NCBI GenBank assembly: GCA_028285415.1
Contig: JANQPF010000009.1
Location: 186,001-250,000, forward strand
Source of the DNA: Pseudomonadales bacterium
GTDB lineage: Bacteria > Pseudomonadota > Gammaproteobacteria > Pseudomonadales > Azotimanducaceae
Length of the DNA: 64,000 nucleotides
Direction of reading: 5' to 3'
This document shows positions 52,613-61,679 of this stretch, in pieces. Numbering within the stretch: position 1 is the stretch's first letter; each line of letters begins with the position of its first letter. Position numbers and translations under genes: made by a program. The notes under the pieces are model-generated. The model searched no databases. It had not been told where the DNA came from and worked only from the letters and a program-made list of their open reading frames with translations.

Positions 52613-54517
52613 ATGCGAGCAGCACTCTTTACTTCTTTCATCCCATTCATCGCGTTGGCATTCGGCTGTGCCACCTCGGATCAGGATAAACTTCAACCGC
52701 TCACCGACGCACGGGTGATGACACCCGGCGTCCTCGAAGTTGAAATTCAGCCGCCAGCCGCGGATCTGCACTCGACCGGCGAGGCCCTCACGCTGGATGT
52801 CGAAGGCGTTGCGTCTGCCATCGGCGGCGTCCGTCATCTCGATATCATGCTCGTGCTCGACCGTTCCACCAGCCTTAAGAAAACCGATCCGGAGGATTAC
52901 CGCGTCGACGGTGCGATCGGTTTCGTGGAAGGGTTGTCACCGAAAAGCGACACTTTGATCGGCGTCGTCGGTTTCGACGGTGAGAGCGAGCTTCTACAGG
53001 CGCTTACGGCGGACCGCGGCGCAGCCGTGAATGCGATCGAAGGTATGAAACGTTCAGGCGGCACGAACATCGCAGCCGGCATGCTTACCGCGCTGACAGA
53101 GCTCGAAACCCACGGCCGTCCCGACTCTTCGCGGATGATCATGCTCTTCACAGACGGGAAGTCAAACCAGCGCAAAGCCCGGGACGCGACGCGCGAAGCT
53201 CAGGCACGCGGGATAACCGTGCACACCCTGCTGCTCGGCACGAATGAAGGTGGTGCCGCAATTCTCGAGGAAATAGCGCTCGGTACCGGCGGCAGCTTCG
53301 TGCAGGTGTCCGATCCAGCAGAACTGCCGGCGGCTTTTCTGAATCTGCGCACAACCGGCGTCGACCAGGTCACGTTGAGCGCTAACGGTCAGACGCCGAT
53401 ACCGGCCCGCCTCACCGGTGGCACGTTCGTCGGCCAGGTGCCGCTGGAGGTTGGTGACAACCGCATCGTTGCACGTGCAACGAGTCTCGACGATCAAACG
53501 AAAGACGCCGTCATCAACGTGAAGGTCCACGACGCAAGCTGTGCCGCACTGGATGTGGCCGCGACGTACGAGGGCCTCCCGGCGGTGTCCATCAACGAGC
53601 GCGCCGTACAGATTGTCATCGACGCGTCCCGCAGCATGTGGGGGCGCATGGACGGTGAGCCGAAAATGGAGGTGGCCAGGAACATTCTCCTCGATGCGGC
53701 TGATTGGATGCCGCAGGATCTCGATCTGGCGCTGCGGGCCTACGGCAGCGTCAGCCCGACCGAGCAGAACGACTGCACCGATTCCACGCTTCTGGTGCCG
53801 TTTGGCGCTGACAGCCGTGACAGCATCCGTACCGCCGTGACCGAGTTACGGCCTCGAGGACAAACGCCCATTGCCCATGCCCTGGAGCAGGCCGCCAACG
53901 ATTTCGCTGAGCTGGAAAGCGAGCGCACGCTGGTGCTGGTCACCGATGGTATCGAAAGCTGCGGCGGCGATCCGGTTGCAGCGGCACACGCGCTGCGCGA
54001 ACAGGGTCTTGCCATTCACGTGATCGGCTTCGGCATGGGTACTGACGAAAACACCGTCGATGAAGACGTCACCAGCCTCGGCGCCATCGCCGAAGCAGGC
54101 GGCGGGATGTTCCTCACCGCGGGGAGCGCCGCTGAGCTGAAGACCGCGCTCGAAGCGACCGTTGCAACCCGATACCGCGTGCTGCAAGGCGAGACCGTCG
54201 TTGCTGAAAGCCAGCTTGGGTCAGACGAGCAGTTCTTCCTGCCCGAAGGCCGCTATCGCATCGAACTCGACAGCGTCCCACCCCAGGCGGTTGACCTCAG
54301 TCTTGCGCCTCGGGATGCGCTGACGCTGACGCTGGCCAAAACCGACGGCGCGTTTTCTCACAGCGAGCATCGCGCTCTGCTCGAGCCGACCTCATGTGAG
54401 GCTTCGGTCGCCTGGACAAAACGGACCCGGGACGGCCGCCCGTCAATCAGCGCCGTTGCCAACGAATCTGCTGGAGGCGACGGTCGCGCTGAATCCACCT
54501 GGGACTGGTTCAGGTAA
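52613..54517 (+). CDS. Lipoprotein with two von Willebrand factor A domains
   Basis: This 634-aa protein starts at ATG 52613, after GGGAGG. The N-terminal signal ends in ALAFGC, a lipobox, so it is probably lipid-anchored. The first VWA domain (residues ~75-260) has the MIDAS motif DRSTS (in LVLDRSTSLKK) and FTDGKSNQ; the second (residues ~340-510) has DASRSMWG and VTDGIESCGGD. A short beta-rich tail follows. VWA domains bind proteins through Mg2+. It is isolated from its neighbours, 195 bp after an operon end, and function is unknown. Confidence 0.85.
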   Translation: MRAALFTSFIPFIALAFGCATSDQDKLQPLTDARVMTPGVLEVEIQPPAADLHSTGEALTLDVEGVASAIGGVRHLDIMLVLDRSTSLKKTDPEDYRVDGAIGFVEGLSPKSDTLIGVVGFDGESELLQALTADRGAAVNAIEGMKRSGGTNIAAGMLTALTELETHGRPDSSRMIMLFTDGKSNQRKARDATREAQARGITVHTLLLGTNEGGAAILEEIALGTGGSFVQVSDPAELPAAFLNLRTTGVDQVTLSANGQTPIPARLTGGTFVGQVPLEVGDNRIVARATSLDDQTKDAVINVKVHDASCAALDVAATYEGLPAVSINERAVQIVIDASRSMWGRMDGEPKMEVARNILLDAADWMPQDLDLALRAYGSVSPTEQNDCTDSTLLVPFGADSRDSIRTAVTELRPRGQTPIAHALEQAANDFAELESERTLVLVTDGIESCGGDPVAAAHALREQGLAIHVIGFGMGTDENTVDEDVTSLGAIAEAGGGMFLTAGSAAELKTALEATVATRYRVLQGETVVAESQLGSDEQFFLPEGRYRIELDSVPPQAVDLSLAPRDALTLTLAKTDGAFSHSEHRALLEPTSCEASVAWTKRTRDGRPSISAVANESAGGDGRAESTWDWFR

Positions 54518-54525
54518 ACGTGATA

Positions 54526-54539
54526 GCGCCGTAAGGCGC
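54526..54539. terminator. Hairpin after the VWA gene
   Basis: GCGCC-GTAA-GGCGC makes a strong 5-bp stem just after the VWA stop, facing the convergent SnoaL-like gene. There is no T-run, so intrinsic termination is doubtful. Confidence 0.3.
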
Positions 54540-54648
54540 GCTCAATCTGAAGCTTCTGACTCGAGGACCAGGTGCGCGATGAGGTCGAGGCGCCCTTCTC
54601 CCACTACCTCCGTCAAATAGCTACGCATCAGCCGGTGTCATCGCACGT

Positions 54649-55158
54649 TCAGAGCTCACGGTAAGCGGGGTGTCCCGGCTCGCGGATGTGCAGAATGTTG
54701 AGCGCAAACTCCTCCGGCGTCATTGCCTCAATGGCGTTCGGAAACTGCGTGCTCCAGTCCAGCACGTACGACCGCTTGCTGATGCGCCATTCGCCGTCAC
54801 GTTTTTCGAACTCATCCAGGTAGCGGCCGCCGTACATGTTGTCGACGAGCTCTCCGGCTTCATTCTTCTGCGTACCCACGGCGATGCCGTAACACTCGCC
54901 CGTGGCGTGGTCGCCGTCCACGTCGATGATCACGCTGGTGCTCATGTGCCAGCGTCGAATGGCTTCCTGTTCGTGGGGCATCACCGTGGCGACCCAGTCG
55001 GCACCGTTGCCCTTGAAGAAGCCGAAGTCAATCTCCGCGTCCGGCCAGAAACAGCTCGATTGGCCGGGAGTATCCAGCCAGTCCTGCGTGCGCCCGTAGC
55101 GCACGACCAGGTCCTCGCAGGCTTTGATGTCGAGTAACTCTTGTACCTTGGGATCCAT
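54649..55158 (-). CDS. SnoaL-like (NTF2-fold) protein
   Basis: This 169-aa NTF2-like protein has IKACEDLVVRYGRTQDWLD at the N-terminus and GGRYLDEFEKRDGEWRISKRSYVLDW in the middle, the SnoaL_4 pattern. It may act as a small isomerase, dehydratase or hydroxylase accessory. It is 18 bp downstream of the P450 gene in the same direction, so the two are probably cotranscribed. Confidence 0.82.
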   Translation of the reverse strand: MDPKVQELLDIKACEDLVVRYGRTQDWLDTPGQSSCFWPDAEIDFGFFKGNGADWVATVMPHEQEAIRRWHMSTSVIIDVDGDHATGECYGIAVGTQKNEAGELVDNMYGGRYLDEFEKRDGEWRISKRSYVLDWSTQFPNAIEAMTPEEFALNILHIREPGHPAYREL

Positions 55159-55176
55159 GCTCCCCTCCGCTAGATG

Positions 55177-56442
55177 TCAGGTATGCAGCTTCACCGGCAG
55201 ATGGGTGTAGCCGCGCACGAAGTTGGATATCGCCCGCACCGGCGCGCCCGTCACTTCAATACGGCTGTACCGGTCGAGCATCTCTTCCCAGAGAATCCGG
55301 AGCTGCAGTTCAGCCACCCGATTCCCCATGCAGCGATGCACCCCGTATCCGAAAGAAAGATGCTGACGCGCGTTGGCGCGATCGATGTCGAGCCTGTCGG
55401 CATCTTCGAACACGGATTCGTCCCGATTGCCGGAGGCGTACCACATGAGCACCCGCTCGCCCTTGGGAATGACTTGCCCGCCAATCTCAACATCCTCGGT
55501 GGTGGTTCGGCGCATGAACGCGAGGGGTGTCTGCCAGCGGATGATTTCGGCAACCGCGTGCGGAATCTTCGACCGGTCAGCCCGCAACTTCTCGAACTCT
55601 TCGGGATACCGGTTCATCGCCACCACGCCACCCGAAATGGAGTTTCGGGTGGTGTCGTTGCCACCGACGATGAGAAGCAGCAGATTGCCGAGAAACATGC
55701 GTGGCGGCATGTCACGGGTTTCTTCATTGTGTGCCAGCATGCTCAGCAGATCGAAGCCGCCCGGCGTCTCGGTACGTTCGTCACGCAGGCGTGTCATGTA
55801 TTCGAGGCACTCGTTCAGCTCGCGGTCGCGTTCCTCGAGAGTCTCCCACAGGCCCGCTTTTCGCGGCGACGTCGCGATATCGGACCAACGCGTCAGTTTG
55901 TAGCGATCGTCAAACGGAAAATCGAATAGCGTCGCCAGCATCTGCGTCGTGAGCTCTATGGAGACACGATCTACCCAGTTGAACGACTCACCGACCGGCA
56001 AGCCGTCGAGAATACCCTTCACCCGCTCACGGATGGTCGGCTCGAGCGCCGCCAGATTGCGCGGTCCCGCCACAGGTGCAACTGCCTTGCGTTGCTTGGC
56101 ATGCTGGGGATCGTCCATTGCAATGAAGCTCGAGGCATTGTCCTGCTCGGTGGTGACGTTCAATCCGATGGTGGGCTCCGAGGAGAAACGCGCCGGATCT
56201 GTGTCTACCGCTTTGACGAGGTCATAGGTCGTCACGGACCAGAACGGCCCCGCAATGCTGTTTTCATGGTAGAAGACAGGGGCTTCCTGGCGCAGACGCT
56301 CGAAGTAGGGCCAGATTGTGTCAAAGCGCATGAGGTCCCAGTGCGCGACATCGAGCTCTGCCAGCGTCATTGACGCCACCCGGTCACGAGCGCTGTCGAG
56401 GCGCTGTTCCCGTTCCAGTTCGTATTGCTGCCAGTCCATCAT
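55177..56442 (-). CDS. Cytochrome P450, CYP153-like
   Basis: This 421-aa soluble P450 has the I-helix motif GGNDTTRNSISG (260-271), E299-x-x-R302, and heme ligand Cys371 in FGYGVHRCMG. The I-helix phrase and the C-terminal SNFVRGYTHLPVKL ending resemble the CYP153 group, which hydroxylates the end of alkanes and fatty acids. No ferredoxin or ferredoxin reductase gene is next to it, so its electron donor must lie elsewhere. Followed by the SnoaL-like gene. Confidence 0.86.
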   Translation of the reverse strand: MMDWQQYELEREQRLDSARDRVASMTLAELDVAHWDLMRFDTIWPYFERLRQEAPVFYHENSIAGPFWSVTTYDLVKAVDTDPARFSSEPTIGLNVTTEQDNASSFIAMDDPQHAKQRKAVAPVAGPRNLAALEPTIRERVKGILDGLPVGESFNWVDRVSIELTTQMLATLFDFPFDDRYKLTRWSDIATSPRKAGLWETLEERDRELNECLEYMTRLRDERTETPGGFDLLSMLAHNEETRDMPPRMFLGNLLLLIVGGNDTTRNSISGGVVAMNRYPEEFEKLRADRSKIPHAVAEIIRWQTPLAFMRRTTTEDVEIGGQVIPKGERVLMWYASGNRDESVFEDADRLDIDRANARQHLSFGYGVHRCMGNRVAELQLRILWEEMLDRYSRIEVTGAPVRAISNFVRGYTHLPVKLHT

Positions 56443-56645
56443 CTTTCCCGAATGAGACTCGCAAACATCATAGCCCGTTAACGGCCCATTCCCAATCGGC
56501 TCGATTAACCGGCAATGCGGTCGGCACTACGTCGAAATACGGGTGAGGCTGATCGTTGTTCCGTGTTCGACGTCAGAAACGGCTTTTGCAGACCGGCGCA
56601 CTCCCCTAGGATAGAAGAGGCGTACAACCAGATGGCCGCAAGCCT

Positions 56646-58013
56646 TTGCAGATCCGCGAATCCAGCGATGCCGGCAGACTGACGAAATCGGCGCTGTTCT
56701 ACTACGGCCTGTCCGACCTGCCGGTCATGCTCACGATCATCCCCATGGCGATCTGGCTCTCGCGGTTTTATACCGGCGATATGGGATTGAGCCTGACCGC
56801 GGTTGCCAACATCCTCCTGTTCGCACGCTTGTTTGACGTAATCACCGATCCCATCATGGGATACGTCAGCGACCACACGAGGACGCGCTGGGGACGTCGC
56901 AAGCCGTGGATGGTCTGCGCAGTGCCGTTCATGATGCTCGGTATCTACAACGTATTTCTGCCGCCCGAAGGCGCCGGCATCTGGCACCTGTTCTGGTGGC
57001 TGATGGTGCTGTGGATCGGCTGGACCATGCTCCTCATCCCCTACTACGCCTGGGCTGCTGAACTCTCTGAAGACTACGACGAGCGCACGCGCATTACGGG
57101 CTGGCGGGCGGTGATGGGCAGTCTCGGCGGCATTGCCGCGCAGGTGATCCCGTTTGTTGCGCTGGTCGGTTTCGGTTTCGGCGGCACCGCAAACGTCATG
57201 CATCTCCTCGGCATCGCCGCAATGATCATGATCCCGGTCTGCATCGGGCTCACGGTCTGGCGCGTCCGCGAGACGCCAAGCGAGCGCCACGCCTCGGTAC
57301 CCATCTTCGCCGGACTGAAGCTCATGTGGGGTAACCGGCCGTTTCGCCTGCTGCTCGTCGGATTTGTGCTGTCCTCGATCGCGCTGGCCGTGATCATGCC
57401 GCTCTACATCTTCTACGTCGAATTCATCGTCAAGGAATCGCCCGCCAAGGTTCCCTATCTCGTCATCATCAGCTCGGTTGCCGGTTTTCTGGGCATTCCG
57501 TTCTGGGTCTGGCTTTCCGGCCACATCGACAAACACCGTGCGTGGATCGCGGGGATGCTGACGCTGTCCACGTTCAGCCTGGTGTATCTGTTCCTGGGAG
57601 AAGGTGACTTCTGGTTCATGATGCCGTTCATCTTTCTCATGGGGTTGGCTACCGGCGCGTTCCAGGCGCTGCCCAATTCCATGAAGGCAGACGTGATCGA
57701 TCTGGATACGTCGGTGACCGGAGAAAACCGCGCCGCCCTCTTCTTTTCAGCCTGGTCGCTGGTCATGAAGATGGCCTCGAGTGTCGGCAGCTGGCTCGCC
57801 CTGCAGTCGCTTGCCTGGTTCGGCTTCGATGCGGCCAACGGCGCCGAGAACACGGAGGAAGCCCTGTTCGGCTTGCGTCTGACCATCGGTATCCTCCCGG
57901 CAAGCCTTTTTGTGCTGGCCGTCATTGTGGTGTGGCGTTATCCCATCACCCGGGAGAAGCAGCGCCAGGTGCGCGAACAGATCCGCCAGCAACGCGCGGC
58001 GCAGCCAACTTGA
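56646..58013 (+). CDS. MFS sugar/cation symporter, GPH type
   Basis: This 455-aa, 12-helix transporter belongs to the glycoside-pentoside-hexuronide:cation symporter (MelB-like) family, with the loop signature DPIMGYVSDHTRTRWGRRKPWM. The first in-frame start is TTG 56646, with no ribosome site close by; no ATG or GTG exists upstream before a stop at 56607, so the start is uncertain. Substrate unknown. It is divergent from the P450 by 203 bp. Confidence 0.84.
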   Translation: MQIRESSDAGRLTKSALFYYGLSDLPVMLTIIPMAIWLSRFYTGDMGLSLTAVANILLFARLFDVITDPIMGYVSDHTRTRWGRRKPWMVCAVPFMMLGIYNVFLPPEGAGIWHLFWWLMVLWIGWTMLLIPYYAWAAELSEDYDERTRITGWRAVMGSLGGIAAQVIPFVALVGFGFGGTANVMHLLGIAAMIMIPVCIGLTVWRVRETPSERHASVPIFAGLKLMWGNRPFRLLLVGFVLSSIALAVIMPLYIFYVEFIVKESPAKVPYLVIISSVAGFLGIPFWVWLSGHIDKHRAWIAGMLTLSTFSLVYLFLGEGDFWFMMPFIFLMGLATGAFQALPNSMKADVIDLDTSVTGENRAALFFSAWSLVMKMASSVGSWLALQSLAWFGFDAANGAENTEEALFGLRLTIGILPASLFVLAVIVVWRYPITREKQRQVREQIRQQRAAQPT

Positions 58014-58059
58014 AGACGCGATGCTTGTATCTTTGCCGTAACCTGGCACTGTCGTTGTA

Positions 58060-59508
58060 ATGAATACAACAACAGAAAACACGGTTCGAAAACTGTCCGT
58101 GCCGACCATGCTGGCCTTTGGCGTCGGGCAGGTTGCCGAAGGGGTCAAAAACCAGGCGTTCAACGTCTTTGTGCTTTTTTACTACCAACAGGTCATTGGT
58201 ATCTCGGGATCGCTCGCGGGACTGGCGCTTGGCATTGCAATGGTGTTCGACGCGGTTTCTGACCCCGTCGCAGGCGTCGTCAGCGACCGCCTGCGTACAC
58301 GCTGGGGGCGCCGCCATCCGTTCATGTTTATCTCCGCGTTTCCACTGGTCTTTGCGTTCATCGCTTTGTTTTCACCCCCGGACGGCATGACAGAATTCAG
58401 CAACTTCCTGTGGCTGACCTTGTTTGCCGTGTTGGTAAGGGCATCACTGACGTTCTACTACGTTCCGCACCTGGCGCTGGGCGCTGAGATTGCCCAGGAC
58501 TACAACCAGCGCTCGACCGTCTTCGCCATGAGCAGCGTTTTTGCGATAACGGCAATGGCGCTGGTTTCGATAGTGGGTTATCGCGTCTTTTTTCCGACGA
58601 CCGAAGAGTTCAACCCGGGGACACTCGATCCGGACAGCTATCTGCCTTTTGCCGAGTTTTTCGCCGCAGTCATGTTTCTGGCGATCATGGCCTGCTGTTT
58701 TGGTACGCGCAAAGAAATTCCACACATGCAGCTCGAGAGAGAAACCACGCCTCTCTCGCTGGCAAATACGCTCGCAGATTTCAAAGCCGTGTTCAGCAAC
58801 CGGTCGTACCGGCTCATTTTCTTCGGCATGCTGATGACAATCTTTGCCGTCGCCGTGGAACAGGTGATGAGTCCGTTCATGGGCATACACTTCTGGGGTC
58901 TACCCACCGAACGCCTGGCGCTGGTTTCAATCGGCACGCTGATTGGACTCTGGATCGGATTACCCCTTGCCCCTTTGATCACGCGCCGGCTCGATAAGCG
59001 TCTCGCGCTCGTGATACCCGCCATTTTCATCATCATCAACAACAACGCGGCGCTCGGCCTGCGCCTCCTTGACGTTTCCTGGTTCCCCGACAACGACTCA
59101 CCCTGGATCTTCTGGATCTACTTCAGCCGCTACCTGCTCCAGGGGATCTTCCTGCCGGTACTGCTTGCGAGCTTCAACTCGATGTTTGCCGATATCTCGG
59201 ACGAGGTGGAGCTCGAAACCGGCGTGCGCCGGGAAGGTGTGATCTACGCGTCCCGCTCGTTCGCTAACAAGATAACGAACGCCATAGGGGCGGTTCTCGG
59301 CGGCATTGTTCTGGATCTCATCGCCTTCCCACCCGGCGCTGCCGCCGGCACCGTGCCCGCTGAGACGATCTGGTGGCTGGGATTCACAGAAGGTCCCGCA
59401 ACCAGTCTGCTTTCGATCACCGGGATACTGTTTTATCTGCGATACAAAATTGACCGCAAACGTCACTCGGAGATTCGTGCTGAAATTGCCGCACGTCAGG
59501 GAAGCTGA
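58060..59508 (+). CDS. MFS sugar/cation symporter, GPH type (second copy)
   Basis: This 482-aa transporter has the same GPH signature (SDPVAGVVSDRLRTRWGRRHPFM) and 12 helices, and follows the first one by 46 bp. The two are related but far from identical. Tandem GPH genes often import separate related compounds or pathway intermediates; nothing here fixes the substrate. Confidence 0.85.
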   Translation: MNTTTENTVRKLSVPTMLAFGVGQVAEGVKNQAFNVFVLFYYQQVIGISGSLAGLALGIAMVFDAVSDPVAGVVSDRLRTRWGRRHPFMFISAFPLVFAFIALFSPPDGMTEFSNFLWLTLFAVLVRASLTFYYVPHLALGAEIAQDYNQRSTVFAMSSVFAITAMALVSIVGYRVFFPTTEEFNPGTLDPDSYLPFAEFFAAVMFLAIMACCFGTRKEIPHMQLERETTPLSLANTLADFKAVFSNRSYRLIFFGMLMTIFAVAVEQVMSPFMGIHFWGLPTERLALVSIGTLIGLWIGLPLAPLITRRLDKRLALVIPAIFIIINNNAALGLRLLDVSWFPDNDSPWIFWIYFSRYLLQGIFLPVLLASFNSMFADISDEVELETGVRREGVIYASRSFANKITNAIGAVLGGIVLDLIAFPPGAAAGTVPAETIWWLGFTEGPATSLLSITGILFYLRYKIDRKRHSEIRAEIAARQGS

Positions 59509-59528
59509 TTCGCCCTGCGTGTCCGCAG

Positions 59529-61556
59529 CTATCGCGGAATCACCTCGACAAACGCGTCGTAAGCAGCCTGCCCGGTACTGAAGGGAAACAAACCCGCCAC
59601 TTCGTCCGAGATCGAAGGGTCCGCATTCGTCAGGTCGTTCAACCCTGGCCAGCCGTCGTGGATCCACACGGTACCGTCCGGTACCCGGTCCGTTACGTTG
59701 GCAACGGCGTCAAACGCTGCCTGGTCGTTGCGCATCGATATGGCGTCCCCTTCGCTGATGCCACGCGTTTTGGCATCACCCGGGGAGATCCACAGTATCG
59801 GTTCACGATCGCGACGTACGAGCATGGGCAGCGCACGGCCGCTGTCGTAAAAGGCATGGAAGTGATTGATTGTCCGCCCCATCCGCAGCTCGAGAGGAAA
59901 GCGGCTTTCCGGACGCGGCACATACGTCGGCAGCGCCGGTAAGCCGGCATCGAGTGCCATGTCGGAGTAGAGCTCGACTTTACCCGACGGGGTGGCGTAG
60001 CGCTGGTCGACGTAGGCAACCGGGGACACGTTCAGCGGGGCAATGCCGCCGGTTTCACGCAACTCCGCAACGCTGGTATGCCCGGTACAGGGGTGGTCCA
60101 GCACAGCGTCGATGTGTCCACCATCGTCGTGCCATGGGTAGAAGTTTTCGATCTCGAGACGCTCCGCAAGAGCCCGCAACACGTCCGGAATCGAACGGCT
60201 CTCACCGGCAGGCTCCAACACGCGGTCCATGAGATACAGATGCGTTGTGGTCGCCTTTACACCCAGCCCCTCGAGCCAGGAGGTGGCCGGCAGGACAATG
60301 TCAGCACACTCGCGAATGGTGTCGTTCATGAAGAGATCGTGCGCGACAACCATGTCCATGGACTTCAGACCTGCACGCACGCGACCGGCATCTGGAAAAG
60401 ACGATGCCAGATTGGAGCCAAAAAGCAGCATGGTCTGAATTGCACCGCTCGCGATGCCATCGACGATGCCCGAGATCTGGTTGGGAATGTAGTCGCCACC
60501 CGGCCTGTTGCCGACGTCGAGGAGACTCGGATTCAATCCATGGCCATGCGCTTCACCGGCATGGCGCGGACCGAATCCCGCGCCCGGAATCCCGAGCTTG
60601 CCGGTCAAGGCGGGCAGGCAGGAGATCGCACGGCTTGCCTGCCAGCCGTTCGCATCTTTGTACAGAGAGCTACCGCCAAGCAGCAGCATGGCGCGTTCCG
60701 TCGTCGCATACTCGCGCGCAAACGCTTCAATCTGCGCCACCGTCACACCGCAAATGTCCGCCGCCCATTCAGGCGTACAGGATTGCAGATGCGTCTCCAA
60801 CGCCTCGAAACCGATCGTGCGATCGGCGATGAACGCGTCGTTCTGCAGATCCTCTCGCAGAATGACATGCATCACCGCAAGCGCCAGCGCAGCGTCGGTG
60901 CCCGGCTTGACCAGGATGTACTCATCGGCAGCGCGGCAGGCGTCACTCACCCGCACGTCTACGGCGATGACCCGCGCCCCGCGCTTATGTGCGGCAGCAA
61001 CGTGCCGGGCTGTGTTTGGCTGGCTGGCCGAGTTGGAACCCCATTGCACGATGAGATCCGAGTTCGCGCTCATGTCCTCTTTGGTGTTTACCTGCATGGT
61101 TCCGGTCAGACCAAAGCCGAGGCCGCCCAGCCCCCAGCAGACCATGGAGGGATCCCAGACCTGAAAGCCCGCCAGGAGGGCAAGACGGGTGCTGAGCCGA
61201 GCGTTGGCGAATACGCCGTAGTCATTGGCAACAGCGCCGTGACATGCCCACAAACCAACGCGATCTCTTGACGACCGATTGATGCTTTCGACAATTCTGT
61301 CGAGCGCTTCGTCCCAGCTGATCTGCGCCCAGTTACCATCCGGTTGACGAGCAAGGGGATGGAGAATGCGCTCGGGATTACCGATGATCTCCTGCGTGGC
61401 GCGACCCCGCACGCACAGGAAACCTTCGCTGTCCGGATTGTCCGGATCTCCCTTCACCTCAATGAGGCGATCGTCTTCGACGGTCACCAGCATGCCGCAG
61501 AATGTGGGATGACAGTTCATCGGACACATGGTGCGTGCAGTGCGCTTTCCGGACAT
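59529..61556 (-). CDS. Molybdopterin oxidoreductase (DMSO-reductase family)
   Basis: This 675-aa protein has an N-terminal [4Fe-4S] site with Cys11, Cys15, Cys20 and a fourth Cys in GFLCVRGRA, followed by molybdopterin-binding domains and a C-terminal cofactor-dinucleotide domain (residues ~560-675). No Tat signal is visible, so it is predicted to be cytoplasmic. Similar enzymes act as formate dehydrogenase-like or uncharacterised oxidoreductases; the usual partner subunits are absent. GGGAGGA precedes the ATG. Confidence 0.86.
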   Translation of the reverse strand: MSGKRTARTMCPMNCHPTFCGMLVTVEDDRLIEVKGDPDNPDSEGFLCVRGRATQEIIGNPERILHPLARQPDGNWAQISWDEALDRIVESINRSSRDRVGLWACHGAVANDYGVFANARLSTRLALLAGFQVWDPSMVCWGLGGLGFGLTGTMQVNTKEDMSANSDLIVQWGSNSASQPNTARHVAAAHKRGARVIAVDVRVSDACRAADEYILVKPGTDAALALAVMHVILREDLQNDAFIADRTIGFEALETHLQSCTPEWAADICGVTVAQIEAFAREYATTERAMLLLGGSSLYKDANGWQASRAISCLPALTGKLGIPGAGFGPRHAGEAHGHGLNPSLLDVGNRPGGDYIPNQISGIVDGIASGAIQTMLLFGSNLASSFPDAGRVRAGLKSMDMVVAHDLFMNDTIRECADIVLPATSWLEGLGVKATTTHLYLMDRVLEPAGESRSIPDVLRALAERLEIENFYPWHDDGGHIDAVLDHPCTGHTSVAELRETGGIAPLNVSPVAYVDQRYATPSGKVELYSDMALDAGLPALPTYVPRPESRFPLELRMGRTINHFHAFYDSGRALPMLVRRDREPILWISPGDAKTRGISEGDAISMRNDQAAFDAVANVTDRVPDGTVWIHDGWPGLNDLTNADPSISDEVAGLFPFSTGQAAYDAFVEVIPR

Positions 61557-61679
61557 GGCCTTATCCTCCCTCGGTTCTGAACGACAGGGTATTTACTTGC
61601 CGCGTCAAATGCCACGTTGATTCCAATGCGCACGGACCAGGGGTCGACGAAGGGCGCGCAAATCCCCACACTATTCGCC

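Noticed and set aside
60078-61271. 397-codon frame antisense to the molybdopterin oxidoreductase
   Set aside because: The opposite strand encodes a full-length enzyme with Fe-S and cofactor motifs; the antisense product is Arg/His-rich with no recognisable domain.
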